Positions 56,018 to 64,000 of a stretch of 64,000 nucleotides of DNA are shown piece by piece. This stretch comes from Actinotalea subterranea. Its GTDB lineage: Bacteria; Actinomycetota; Actinomycetes; Actinomycetales; Cellulomonadaceae. How positions within the stretch are numbered: the first letter of the stretch is position 1; the number at the start of each line of letters is the position of its first letter. The notes below the pieces were generated by a model that was given only the letters and a program-made list of their open reading frames with translations, had not been told where the DNA came from and ran no database searches. The translations under genes and the position numbers were made by a program. The DNA lies in NCBI RefSeq assembly GCF_008364845.1, contig NZ_VTTP01000002.1, forward strand, positions 186,001 to 250,000, written 5' to 3'.

Positions 56018-57484
56018 ATGGCCGGCACGCTGGCGGAGAAGGTCTGGGACGCGCACATCGTGCGCCGCGGCACCGAGGGCGCACCCGACCTCCTCTACAT
56101 CGACCTGCACCTGGTGCACGAGGTGACCAGTCCGCAGGCCTTCGAGGGGCTCCGGCTCGCCGGGCGCCCGGTCCGCCGGCCCGACCTGACGATCGCGACC
56201 GAGGACCACAACACCCCGACGCTCGACATCGACCGGCCGATCGCCGACCTCACGAGCCGCACGCAGATCCAGACGCTGCGCAACAACGCCGCCGAGTTCG
56301 GCGTCCGCCTCCACTCGCTCGGCGACGCCGACCAGGGGATCGTCCACCAGGTCGGCCCTCAGCTCGGCCTGACCATGCCCGGCCTCACCGTGGTCTGCGG
56401 CGACTCGCACACCTCCACCCACGGCGCGTTCGGCGCGCTCGCGTTCGGCATCGGCACGAGCGAGGTCGAGCACGTCCTGGCCACGCAGACCCTGCCGCTC
56501 GCGCCCTTCAAGACGATGGCGATCACGGTCGACGGCACGCTGCCGCCCGGCACGACGTCGAAGGACATCATCCTCGCGATCATCGCCAAGATCGGCACCG
56601 GTGGCGGCCAGGGCTACGTGCTCGAGTACCGCGGCGAGGCGATCCGTGCGCTGTCGATGGAGGCGCGCATGACCATCTGCAACATGTCGATCGAGGCGGG
56701 CGCACGCGCCGGCATGATCGCGCCCGACGAGACGACCTTCGAGTACCTCAAGGGCCGTCCCCACGCGCCCGAGGGCGCCGACTGGGACGCGGCCGTCGAC
56801 TACTGGCGCACGCTGCGCTCCGACGACGACGCGGTGTTCGACGCCGAGGTGGTCCTCGAGGCGTCCGACCTCGAGCCGTTCGTGACGTGGGGCACCAACC
56901 CGGGCCAGGGCCTGCCGCTCTCCGCGAGCGTCCCGGTGCCCGCCGAGATCGCCGACGAGAACGAGCGCGTGGCCGCCGAGCGCGCGCTCGAGTACATGGG
57001 CCTGACGCCCGGCACGCCGCTGCGGCAGATCCCGGTCGACACCGTCTTCATCGGCTCGTGCACCAACGGGCGGATCGAGGACCTGCGCTCCGTCGCCAAG
57101 GTGGTCCGCGGGCGCAAGAAGGCCGACTCGGTGCGCGTGCTCGTCGTGCCGTCGTCCGCCCGGGTGCGCCTGCAGGCCGAGGCCGAGGGGCTCGACCAGA
57201 TCTTCCTCGACTTCGGTGCGGAGTGGCGCAACGCCGGCTGCTCGATGTGCCTCGGCATGAACCCCGACCAGCTCGCGCCCGGTGAGCGCAGCGCGTCGAC
57301 GTCGAACCGCAACTTCGAGGGCCGGCAGGGCAAGGGCGGGCGCACCCACCTCGTGTCCCCCCTCGTCGCCGCCGCGACAGCGATCCGGGGGACCCTGTCC
57401 TCGATCGCCGACCTCGGCCCGGACGTCGTCGCGCCCGACGGGAGCCCGCTCACGGACTCCCACGCCGACATGCAGCCGGCCTGA
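56018..57484 (+). CDS. leuC: 3-isopropylmalate dehydratase large subunit
   Basis: 488 residues, an aconitase-type enzyme. The [4Fe-4S] ligands are Cys in [11 protein letters not shown] near residue 348 and the Cys pair in [12 protein letters not shown] near 408-411. Substrate-binding stretches [12 protein letters not shown] and [21 protein letters not shown] (core [13 protein letters not shown]) are intact. It isomerises 2- to 3-isopropylmalate with LeuD. GGAAGGA precedes the ATG by about 7 nt. leuD follows after 27 bp. Confidence 0.97.
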   Translation: MAGTLAEKVWDAHIVRRGTEGAPDLLYIDLHLVHEVTSPQAFEGLRLAGRPVRRPDLTIATEDHNTPTLDIDRPIADLTSRTQIQTLRNNAAEFGVRLHSLGDADQGIVHQVGPQLGLTMPGLTVVCGDSHTSTHGAFGALAFGIGTSEVEHVLATQTLPLAPFKTMAITVDGTLPPGTTSKDIILAIIAKIGTGGGQGYVLEYRGEAIRALSMEARMTICNMSIEAGARAGMIAPDETTFEYLKGRPHAPEGADWDAAVDYWRTLRSDDDAVFDAEVVLEASDLEPFVTWGTNPGQGLPLSASVPVPAEIADENERVAAERALEYMGLTPGTPLRQIPVDTVFIGSCTNGRIEDLRSVAKVVRGRKKADSVRVLVVPSSARVRLQAEAEGLDQIFLDFGAEWRNAGCSMCLGMNPDQLAPGERSASTSNRNFEGRQGKGGRTHLVSPLVAAATAIRGTLSSIADLGPDVVAPDGSPLTDSHADMQPA

Positions 57485-57511
57485 CCCGACGCCCCGGAGG
57501 AGAGAACCACC

Positions 57512-58183
57512 ATGGAGAAGTTCGCCCAGCACACCGGCGTCGGGGTCCCGCTGCGACGCAGCAACGTCGACACGGACCAGATCATCCCGGCCGTCTACCT
57601 CAAGCGCGTGACCCGCACGGGCTTCGAGGACGCGCTCTTCGCGGCGTGGCGCGGCGACCCCGAGTTCGTGCTCAACCAGGACGCCTACCGCCCGGGCTCC
57701 GTCCTCGTCGCAGGCCCCGACTTCGGCACCGGCTCGTCCCGTGAGCACGCCGTGTGGGCGCTCAAGGACTACGGCTTCCGCGCCGTCCTCTCGCCTCGCT
57801 TCGCCGACATCTTCCGGGGCAACTCCGGGAAGCAGGGGCTCCTCGCCGCCCAGGTCGCGCAGGAGGACATCGAGCTCATCTGGAAGGTCCTCGAGACGCA
57901 CCCCGGCACCGAGGTGACCGTCGACCTCGTCGCGAAGCAGGCGCGCTGCGCCGACGTCGTGGTGCCCATCCACGTCGACGACTACACGCGCTGGCGGCTC
58001 ATGGAGGGCCTCGACGACATCGGCCTGACCTTGCAGCACGAGGCCGAGATCACCGAGTTCGAGTCCCGGCGCGAGCCGTGGCGTCCCCTGACCCTGCCGG
58101 CCAAGCACCTGCCGCCGGTCGAGATCGTGGCCGCGCGCCCCGTCGTGCCGACCCTGCCCACGGGTGACGACGCGCTCGTCTGA
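57512..58183 (+). CDS. leuD: 3-isopropylmalate dehydratase small subunit
   Basis: 223 residues with the swivelling aconitase C-domain. Signatures are [33 protein letters not shown] and [23 protein letters not shown] lies 6-7 nt before the ATG. It completes the LeuCD isomerase and ends 42 bp before a convergent gene. Confidence 0.97.
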   Translation: MEKFAQHTGVGVPLRRSNVDTDQIIPAVYLKRVTRTGFEDALFAAWRGDPEFVLNQDAYRPGSVLVAGPDFGTGSSREHAVWALKDYGFRAVLSPRFADIFRGNSGKQGLLAAQVAQEDIELIWKVLETHPGTEVTVDLVAKQARCADVVVPIHVDDYTRWRLMEGLDDIGLTLQHEAEITEFESRREPWRPLTLPAKHLPPVEIVAARPVVPTLPTGDDALV

Positions 58184-58225
58184 CCACGCAGGACCGAGGA
58201 CCGCCCGCGCCCGAGGCTCCCGCAC

Positions 58226-59068
58226 TCAGGCGTCGGGCGGCCCCTGACGGATGCGCGCCAGCAAGGCTTCGGGTGTGGCCCGAGCCGGGTCCCACCGGGC
58301 CTCGATCCACCAGGTCACCCCGGCGGACGCCCGGGCGGCGACGTGATCGCGTGCAGCCGCCGGGTCCTCGGGCAGCACGCCCTCGAGGACGACCTCGAAG
58401 CCCTCGACGCCGTCAAGGCCGGCGGCGGTCCGCCGCTCGCGCAGCCACGCGACCGCGTCCTCGACCTCACGGGCCTCGAGGGGCTCGTCCCCGCCGATGC
58501 GCTGGAGCACCGCGCCGTCCCAGCGCGCGGCACGCCCCATCGAGCGCTCCGACCCGACGCCCGCCACGGGCCACACCGGGATGCGTGGCGTCTGCACCGG
58601 CCGCGGGGCGATCAGCACGTCCTCGACCGTGTGGTGGCGCCCCGCGTACGAGAAGGGCTCGCCGGTCCAGGCGAGCTCGAGGATGGCGAGCGCGTCGTCG
58701 AGGCGCTCAGCACGTTCGCGCGCACCGAGCGCCTCGCCGCTCACGCGCGAGAAGCCCGCGTCGTCCAGGACGCCGAGCCCGACGGGGAGCACCAGCCGCC
58801 CGCCCGAGAGGTGGTCGACGGTCAGCGCCTCGCGCGCGACCTTCCAGGGCCGCCGGCGGGCGAGCGCGAACACGAGCGCGCCGAGCCGGATGCGTTCCGT
58901 GACCCCCGCGGCCGCGCCGAGCAGGACCCACGGGTCCCAGGTGTCCGCGGGCGCGATGCTGATGCCGTCCCAGGTGAAGAACCCGTCCCACCCGTGCTCC
59001 TCGGCCTCGCGGGCCATCTCGAGCTGCTGCGCGACGGTGCCGAAGCTGCCGACGAAGCCGAACCTCAT
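58226..59068 (-). CDS. LLM class (luciferase-like) flavin or F420-dependent oxidoreductase
   Basis: 280 residues with the luciferase TIM barrel: MRFGFVGSFGTVAQQLEMAREAEEHGWDGFFTWD at the start (core AREAEEHGWDGFF), TERIRLGALVFALARRRPWKVAREALTVDHLSGGRL (core VDHLSGGRL) and VGLGVLDDAGF. The cofactor is FMN or F420; the substrate is unknown. I chose the ATG at 59068, which has GGGAGG 4-5 nt upstream, rather than the longer frame reaching 59152. Confidence 0.9.
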   Translation of the reverse strand: MRFGFVGSFGTVAQQLEMAREAEEHGWDGFFTWDGISIAPADTWDPWVLLGAAAGVTERIRLGALVFALARRRPWKVAREALTVDHLSGGRLVLPVGLGVLDDAGFSRVSGEALGARERAERLDDALAILELAWTGEPFSYAGRHHTVEDVLIAPRPVQTPRIPVWPVAGVGSERSMGRAARWDGAVLQRIGGDEPLEAREVEDAVAWLRERRTAAGLDGVEGFEVVLEGVLPEDPAAARDHVAARASAGVTWWIEARWDPARATPEALLARIRQGPPDA

Positions 59069-59217
59069 GGTGCCTCCCGTGTCGTGCCCGTTCCCGGTGG
59101 GTGCCACCGGCGCCGCTCGTGACCGCCTCACGCTAGGACGGACCCCTGACACGAGGGCGCGCCGGGCCCCTCACCAGGCGACATGACGTACCCCCTCGGG
59201 TAGGCGACGATAGGGGG

Positions 59218-60534
59218 ATGCGAGACGTCCTCCAGATCCACGGTGGCACCCCCCTCGAGGGTGAGATCACCGTCCGCGGTGCCAAGAACTTCGTCTCGAA
59301 GGCGATGGTCGCGGCCCTGCTCGGCGACGGGCCGAGCGAGCTCCGCAACGTCCCGGTGATCCGCGACGTCGCCGTGGTGACCGGGCTCCTCGAGCTGCAC
59401 GGCGTGACCGTGACGGCCGACCAGGCGGCTGGCGTCCTCACCCTCGACCCGCGCAACGTCGAGTCGGCGCACGTCGCGGACATCGACGCGCACGCCGGCT
59501 CGAGCCGCATCCCGATCCTCTTCTGCGGCCCGCTCCTGCACCGGCTGGGGGAGGCGTTCATCCCCGACCTCGGCGGGTGCCGCATCGGCGACCGGCCGAT
59601 CAACTACCACCTCGACATCCTGCGCCAGTTCGGTGCGGTGGTGGAGAAGCGCGAGCAGGGCATCCACATCCGGGCCCCGCGCGGGCTCCAGGGCACCAAG
59701 ATCGAGCTGCCCTACCCGAGCGTCGGTGCCACGGAGCAGCTCCTCCTGACGGCCGTGCGGGCGGACGGTCTCACCGAGCTCTCGAACGCCGCCATCGAGC
59801 CGGAGATCCTCGACCTGATCAACGTGCTCCAGAAGATGGGCGCGATCATCTCGGTCGACACGGACCGCGTGATCCGCATCGAGGGCGTGCCGCGGCTCAG
59901 CGGCTACCGGCACACCGCGCTCTCGGACCGGATCGAGGCCGCCTCGTGGGCGTCGGCGGCGCTCGCCACCCGCGGCGACATCATGGTGCGGGGCGCGACC
60001 CAGCCCGAGATGACGACGTTCCTCAACACCTTCCGCAAGGTCGGTGGCGAGTTCGAGGTGGACGACGCCGGCATCCGGTTCTTCCACCCGGGAGGCGACC
60101 TCCGCTCGATCGTCCTGGAGACGGACGTGCACCCGGGGTTCATGACGGACTGGCAGCAGCCGCTCGTCGTCGCCCTGACGCAGGCCAAGGGCCTGTCGAT
60201 CGTCCACGAGACGGTCTACGAGAACCGCTTCGGCTTCACCGACGCGCTCGTGGGCATGGGCGCGACCATCCAGGTGTACCGGGAGTGCCTCGGCGGGCAC
60301 GCGTGCCGGTTCGGCCAGCGCAACTTCTACCACTCGGCCGTCATCTCGGGCCCGACGCCCCTGGCGGCCGCGGACATCGAGGTCCCCGACCTGCGGGGCG
60401 GCTTCAGCCACCTGATCGCCGCCCTGGCGGCCAAGGGCACGTCGGCCGTGAGCGGCATCGGCCTGATCGACCGCGGCTACGAGCACTTCACCGAGAAGCT
60501 CGCGGCGCTCGGCGCCGAGTTCAGCAGGGACTGA
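59218..60534 (+). CDS. murA: UDP-N-acetylglucosamine 1-carboxyvinyltransferase
   Basis: 438 residues. It transfers enolpyruvate to UDP-GlcNAc, the first committed peptidoglycan step. Lys23 (RGAKN) and Cys121 (LGGCRIGDRP) are the expected catalytic residues, so the enzyme should be alkylated by fosfomycin, unlike the Asp form of mycobacteria. The repeated alpha/beta inside-out barrel shows in PSVGATEQLLL and the C-terminal DLRGGFSHLIAALAAKG. plsC and gpsA follow on the same strand. Confidence 0.95.
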   Translation: MRDVLQIHGGTPLEGEITVRGAKNFVSKAMVAALLGDGPSELRNVPVIRDVAVVTGLLELHGVTVTADQAAGVLTLDPRNVESAHVADIDAHAGSSRIPILFCGPLLHRLGEAFIPDLGGCRIGDRPINYHLDILRQFGAVVEKREQGIHIRAPRGLQGTKIELPYPSVGATEQLLLTAVRADGLTELSNAAIEPEILDLINVLQKMGAIISVDTDRVIRIEGVPRLSGYRHTALSDRIEAASWASAALATRGDIMVRGATQPEMTTFLNTFRKVGGEFEVDDAGIRFFHPGGDLRSIVLETDVHPGFMTDWQQPLVVALTQAKGLSIVHETVYENRFGFTDALVGMGATIQVYRECLGGHACRFGQRNFYHSAVISGPTPLAAADIEVPDLRGGFSHLIAALAAKGTSAVSGIGLIDRGYEHFTEKLAALGAEFSRD

Positions 60535-60557
60535 CGGCCCGACCCGATCGGCGGGGC

Positions 60558-60591
60558 GGGCGGGCGACCGGGCGCGGCGCCCCGCCCGCCC
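60558..60591 (+). terminator. Putative GC hairpin after murA
   Basis: GGGCGGGCG (60558-60566) pairs with CGCCCGCCC (60583-60591) over a 16-nt loop that can itself pair. It lies 23 bp after the murA stop and just before the plsC promoter box. No T-run. Confidence 0.45.
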
Positions 60592-60622
60592 TCCTGCCGG
60601 GCGGCCGGTAGCATCGGCTCCC

Positions 60623-61345
60623 GTGCCAGCCCCTGTGCGTTCGAACCGTGCCTACCGCAACGTCGCGAGGATCGTGCGCCCGTTCCTCTTCGCGGTCACG
60701 CGGCGGGACTGGCGCGGTGGCGAGAACATGCCGAAGGACCGCGGGTTCATCGCGGCCGGCAACCACATGACGAACATCGACCCCCTGACGTTCGCGCACT
60801 ACCTGTACGACCACGGGTTTGCCCCGAAGATCCTCGCGAAGTCGTCGCTGTTCCCCATCCCGATCCTCGGGCCGACGCTGCGTGCGACGGGCCAGATCCC
60901 CGTGTACCGGAACACTGCCGAGGCCGGGAAGTCCCTCCAGGCCGCCGTCGCGGCGCTCGAGGCCGGCGAGTGCGTCGCCGTCTTCCCGGAGGGGACGCTG
61001 ACCCGCGAGCCCGACCTGTGGCCGATGGCCGGCAAGACCGGGGTCGCACGCCTCGCCCTGACCACGCGTGCGCCGGTGATCCCGATCGCCCAGTGGGGGC
61101 CCCAGGACCTGCTCGGCCGGTACAAGAAGCTCTTCAAGCCGTTCCCCCGCAAGAAGGTCACCGTCGTCGCCGGCCCGCCCGTCGACCTCTCCGACCTCTA
61201 CGACCGCCCGCAGGACACCGTCGTGCTGCGTGAGGCGACCGAGCGGGTCATGGCTGCGATCACCGCCCTCCTCGAGGACATCCGCGGTGAGAAGGCGCCG
61301 ACGGAGCGCTTCGTGTGGCGGAGCACCGACGGCGGCGCCAGATGA
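60623..61345 (+). CDS. 1-acyl-sn-glycerol-3-phosphate acyltransferase (PlsC family)
   Basis: 240 residues from a GTG that follows TAGCAT (60609-60614) by 8 nt, so probably leaderless. The acyltransferase motifs are NHMTNID (H-x4-D) near residue 53, and FPEGTLTREPDLWPMAGKTGVARLAL (core FPEGT) near 120. It acylates lysophosphatidate at the membrane in phospholipid synthesis. The stop overlaps the ATG of gpsA (ATGA), joining two steps of glycerophospholipid formation. Confidence 0.93.
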   Translation: MPAPVRSNRAYRNVARIVRPFLFAVTRRDWRGGENMPKDRGFIAAGNHMTNIDPLTFAHYLYDHGFAPKILAKSSLFPIPILGPTLRATGQIPVYRNTAEAGKSLQAAVAALEAGECVAVFPEGTLTREPDLWPMAGKTGVARLALTTRAPVIPIAQWGPQDLLGRYKKLFKPFPRKKVTVVAGPPVDLSDLYDRPQDTVVLREATERVMAAITALLEDIRGEKAPTERFVWRSTDGGAR

Positions 61346-62355
61346 CCGTCCAGCCCGGCCGTGCGGCGGTGCTCGGCACCGGCAGCTGGGGGACGACGTT
61401 CGCTGCGGTCCTGGCCGACGCAGGGCGCGACGTGACGCTGTGGGGTCGGCGCCCCGAGGTGTGCGAGCAGATCACGACGCTGCACCGCAACGACGCCTAC
61501 CTGCCCGGCGTGCAGCTCCCCGACGCCGTGCGCGCCACGACCGACACGGCGCAGGCCTTGCGCGGCGCCGAGATCGTCGCCGTCGCGATCCCCGCGCAGA
61601 GCGTGCGGGCGACCCTGGAGCCCCTCGCGGGGCTGATCGAGCCCGACGCGCTCGTCGTCTCGCTCATGAAGGGCGTCGAGCTGAGCTCTGACCGGCGCAT
61701 GAGCGAGGTCGTCGCGCAGGCCCTCGACGTGCCCGCCGAGCGCATCGCAGTCGTCTCGGGGCCGAACCTTGCGCGGGAGATCGCCGAGCGGCAGCCCACC
61801 GCGACGGTCGTGGCCTCGACGAGCGAGGAGACGGCCCGTCGCGTCGCTGCCGCGTGCGCCTCGTCGTACTTCCGCCCCTACACGAACGACGACGTCGTGG
61901 GCGTCGAGCTGTGCGGCGCGGTCAAGAACGTCATCGCCGTCGCCGTCGGCATCGCGCAGGGGAGCGGGTTCGGCCACAACACGATGGCGACGGTCATCAC
62001 GCGCGGGCTCGTGGAGATCACGCGCCTCGGCCTCGCGCTCGGTGCGGACGCCGAGACGTTCTCGGGGCTCGCCGGCATGGGTGACCTGGTCGCGACGTGC
62101 GCGTCGCCCCTGTCCCGCAACCACACGCTCGGCGTCCACATCGGCCAGGGCATGTCGCTGGCCGAGGCCGTCGCGGCCACGGGCGGCACCGCCGAGGGCG
62201 TGAAGTCCTCGACGTCGGTGCTCGAGCTCGCCGGGACGGTCGGCGTCGAGATGCCCATCACCGCGGCAGTCGTCGCGGTCCTGCACCACGGCCTGCCCGT
62301 CTCCGAGATGGCGCAGCTCCTCCTCGCGCGGCCCCACAAGGCCGAGGGCGTCTGA
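61342..62355 (+). CDS. gpsA: NAD(P)H-dependent glycerol-3-phosphate dehydrogenase
   Basis: 337 residues. The Rossmann start AAVLGTGSWGTTFAAVLAD and catalytic lysines in SLMKGVEL and CGAVKNVIAVAVGI are clear. GTAEGVKS near residue 290 is also typical. It reduces dihydroxyacetone phosphate to sn-glycerol 3-phosphate. The ATG within plsC's stop (ATGA) is preferred to an upstream ATG at 61315. In many actinobacteria ddl follows; here a convergent gene ends 7 bp beyond the stop. Confidence 0.96.
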   Translation: MTVQPGRAAVLGTGSWGTTFAAVLADAGRDVTLWGRRPEVCEQITTLHRNDAYLPGVQLPDAVRATTDTAQALRGAEIVAVAIPAQSVRATLEPLAGLIEPDALVVSLMKGVELSSDRRMSEVVAQALDVPAERIAVVSGPNLAREIAERQPTATVVASTSEETARRVAAACASSYFRPYTNDDVVGVELCGAVKNVIAVAVGIAQGSGFGHNTMATVITRGLVEITRLGLALGADAETFSGLAGMGDLVATCASPLSRNHTLGVHIGQGMSLAEAVAATGGTAEGVKSSTSVLELAGTVGVEMPITAAVVAVLHHGLPVSEMAQLLLARPHKAEGV

Positions 62356-62362
62356 CCGCAGG

Positions 62363-63562
62363 TCAGCGCTGCGCGAGCCCGTCCAAAGCCGCGCGCAGGT
62401 CGGCCCACAGGTCCTCGACGTCCTCGACGCCCACGGACAGGCGCAGCAGGTCGTCGGGCACGGTCGGGGACTCGGTGGGGAAGCGGCGGCGGCGCTCGAG
62501 GCTCGACTCGACGCCACCCAGGCTCGTCGCGGGCAGCCACAGCCGCACGGCCTCGACGACGGCGTCCGCGCCCTCGGCCCCGCCGCTCGGGCGCAGGCCG
62601 ATGATCGAGCCGTACCCGTCCAGCAGACGGGTCGCACGCTCGTGGCCAGGGTCGCCCGGGAGGCTCGGGTGCCGCACCTCGAGGACCGCGGGGTGGGCGG
62701 CGAGGCGCTCGGCCAGCACGCGCGCGTTGTGCTGGGACCGCTCGACCCGCAGGGCGAGCGTGCGCAGGCCACGCAGCGCGAGCCACACCTCCCAGGGGCC
62801 GGCGACCGCGCCGTGCACGGTCCGGTAGCCGTGCAGGCGGCCCCGCAGGGCGGCGTCCGCGGTGACCACGGCGCCGAGCACGACGTCCGAGTGCCCCGCG
62901 AGGTACTTGGTGACCGAGTGCACGACGACGTCCGCCCCGTGCTCGAGGGGACGCTGCCCGAGCGGCGTCGCGAACGTGTTGTCGACGACCACGAGCGCAC
63001 CGGCGGCGTGCGCGCCCGCGACGAGGGCGGGGAGGTCGGCGACCTCGAGCATCGGGTTGGTGGGCGACTCGACCCACAGCATCGCGGCCACGTCGCCGCC
63101 GTGCCCGGCTGCGTCGCCCCGCACGGCCGCGAGCACGGCGTCGGTGTCCGCGATGTCGACGGCCTCCACGCGCAGACCCGTGCGCTCGCCGAGGTCCGCG
63201 GCGAGCGCCGCGGTCATCTGATAGGCGTGCCGCGGCATGACCAGGCGCCCGCCGGCCGGGACCAGCGACAGCGCGGCGGCGATCGCCGCCATGCCCGAGC
63301 CGAGGACGAGCGCCGGCAGGGGGCTCCGTTCGAGCAGCCCGAGCGCCTCCTCGAACGGCTCCCACGTCTCCGTGCCGTTGCGCGCGTAGAACTTCTCACC
63401 AGGCCCAGGGGTGCCCGTCGAGACGTACGTCGAGGACAGCACGACGGCCGGGTTGACGGGGTCGCCAGGGGTCCGCGCGGGCCGGCCGGCGGTCACGGCG
63501 AGCGTCGCGGGGGACACCTCGGGGGTGTCGTCGGGGCCTGTGCGGGGACGGTGGTCGGTCAC
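62363..63562 (-). CDS. Cys/Met metabolism PLP-dependent enzyme (cystathionine gamma-synthase/lyase-like)
   Basis: 399 residues, fold type I. The PLP lysine is in HSVTKYLAGHSDVVLG near residue 213. Other signatures are YARNGTETWEPFEEAL, SGMAAIAAAL and VESPTNPMLEVADL, and SLGGVESSLERRR near the C-terminus. Members make or break cystathionine or homocysteine. Exact activity (synthase, gamma-lyase or sulfhydrylase) cannot be fixed. The GTG start follows TAGGCT (63574-63569, minus strand) by 6 nt, so the message is probably leaderless. Confidence 0.92.
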   Translation of the reverse strand: MTDHRPRTGPDDTPEVSPATLAVTAGRPARTPGDPVNPAVVLSSTYVSTGTPGPGEKFYARNGTETWEPFEEALGLLERSPLPALVLGSGMAAIAAALSLVPAGGRLVMPRHAYQMTAALAADLGERTGLRVEAVDIADTDAVLAAVRGDAAGHGGDVAAMLWVESPTNPMLEVADLPALVAGAHAAGALVVVDNTFATPLGQRPLEHGADVVVHSVTKYLAGHSDVVLGAVVTADAALRGRLHGYRTVHGAVAGPWEVWLALRGLRTLALRVERSQHNARVLAERLAAHPAVLEVRHPSLPGDPGHERATRLLDGYGSIIGLRPSGGAEGADAVVEAVRLWLPATSLGGVESSLERRRRFPTESPTVPDDLLRLSVGVEDVEDLWADLRAALDGLAQR

Positions 63563-63609
63563 CTCTGGAGCCTAACGGCGGCCGGCAGGTGAGCCCGGCG
63601 GCCGGGTGC

Positions 63610-63615
63610 TAGCCT
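63610..63615 (+). promoter_or_regulatory. -10 box of the hydrolase gene
   Basis: TAGCCT ends 7 nt before the GTG at 63623. It lies 35 bp from the mirrored TAGGCT box of the divergent PLP enzyme gene. Confidence 0.5.
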
Positions 63616-63622
63616 CGTCCGC

Positions 63623-64000
63623 GTGCTGACGGTCTTGGCGGGGGACGTGCTCGCCGACCGGGTCGGCGGCTCCGAGCCGCGCGTGCTCGCCCTCCACGGC
63701 TGGGCCCGCTCGGGGGCCGACTTCGCGCGGATCCTCGAGGGCACCGACGGCCTCGCCGTGCACCTCGCGGGCTTCGGCACCACGGCCGAGCCGCCCGAGG
63801 TCTGGGGGAGCGTCGACTACGCGGAGCAGCTCGCCGCAGCGCTTGCCGGCACCGGGCCGTACGTCGTCGTCGGTCACTCGTTCGGCGGCCGCGTGGCCGT
63901 CCGGCTCGCCGCGCGGCACCCGGAGCTCGTGGCCTCCCTCGTGCTCACGGGCGTCCCGCTCGTGCGTGCGACGCCGCCGCCACGCCCGCGGCTGAGCCTC
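63623..64000 (+). CDS. Alpha/beta hydrolase, N-terminal part (cut by window end)
   Basis: 126 codons are present. The oxyanion region LALHGWARSGADFARIL and the nucleophile elbow VVGHSFGGRVAVRLAARHPE, with Ser in GHSFGG, mark an alpha/beta hydrolase. The acid and His of the triad lie beyond the window. The GTG start is chosen from the TAGCCT box 7 nt upstream. Substrate unknown. Confidence 0.88.
   Translation, partial: MLTVLAGDVLADRVGGSEPRVLALHGWARSGADFARILEGTDGLAVHLAGFGTTAEPPEVWGSVDYAEQLAAALAGTGPYVVVGHSFGGRVAVRLAARHPELVASLVLTGVPLVRATPPPRPRLSL

Noticed and set aside
55205-58225. A 1006-residue minus-strand frame reading into the IclR-type gene
   Set aside because: Only the last 239 residues are the regulator. 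The remainder lies opposite leuC and leuD and has low-complexity composition.

Overview
The window is chromosomal DNA of a very GC-rich actinomycete. Xylan-type glycosidases, a mycothiol-type enzyme, abundant GTG starts, short -10 boxes of the TAnnnT type, and the gene content fit Cellulomonadaceae (a Cellulomonas-like genus). That placement is an inference; no ribosomal RNA gene lies in the window.

Left part (1-23.7 kb). A partial GH3 glycosidase overlaps a GH43 beta-xylosidase/arabinofuranosidase gene. A pterin dehydratase-VOC fusion and a first dihydroxy-acid dehydratase gene (ilvD) follow. Next come a PNPOx-fold gene, a three-gene sugar ABC importer without its own ATPase, and cstA-ybdD. 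The core is a branched-chain amino acid locus: ilvB-ilvN-ilvC, leuB, ilvE, cimA and a second, different ilvD. Two 9-codon leader peptides each precede an intrinsic terminator: MQTTLVVLT before ilvB and MTQLTLIIE before cimA. They look like ribosome-mediated attenuators. The second half of the leucine pathway (leuC-leuD) lies at 56.0-58.2 kb, divergent from an IclR-type regulator of the NdgR/LtbR kind.

Middle part (22-47 kb). These are mostly single housekeeping or envelope genes: a beta-propeller-like membrane protein, a methyltransferase, a CPWA-type glutathione transferase, lplA, an LCP protein, a YggS-type gene and yccF. They are followed by a HupE-like protein, a secreted phosphatase with a WxL-like C-terminal domain, and a DUF916 partner gene. 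A Fic gene has a 16-bp palindrome inside its promoter. Between a lipoprotein gene and lgt is a lower-GC island (about 55% GC in hand-counted samples). It carries one large gene whose product has a HEPN-like RxxxxH motif and an Ada-like Cys/His tail. lgt, a DUF3516-type helicase, an LD-carboxypeptidase and a putative DNA glycosylase follow.

Right part (45-64 kb). Present are rnhA, two methyltransferase/isomerase genes, a DUF418-like membrane protein divergent from a FAH-family hydrolase, gltX and a HAD phosphatase. Two REP-like palindromic units precede ggt-tauE. Then come tRNA-Gln(CUG) and tRNA-Glu(CUC), leuCD, a luciferase-like oxidoreductase, murA, plsC-gpsA, a trans-sulfuration enzyme and a truncated alpha/beta hydrolase. 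About 15 genes have a -10 box only 6-8 nt before the start codon, which predicts leaderless mRNAs. I see no CRISPR array, rRNA, insertion sequence or prophage.
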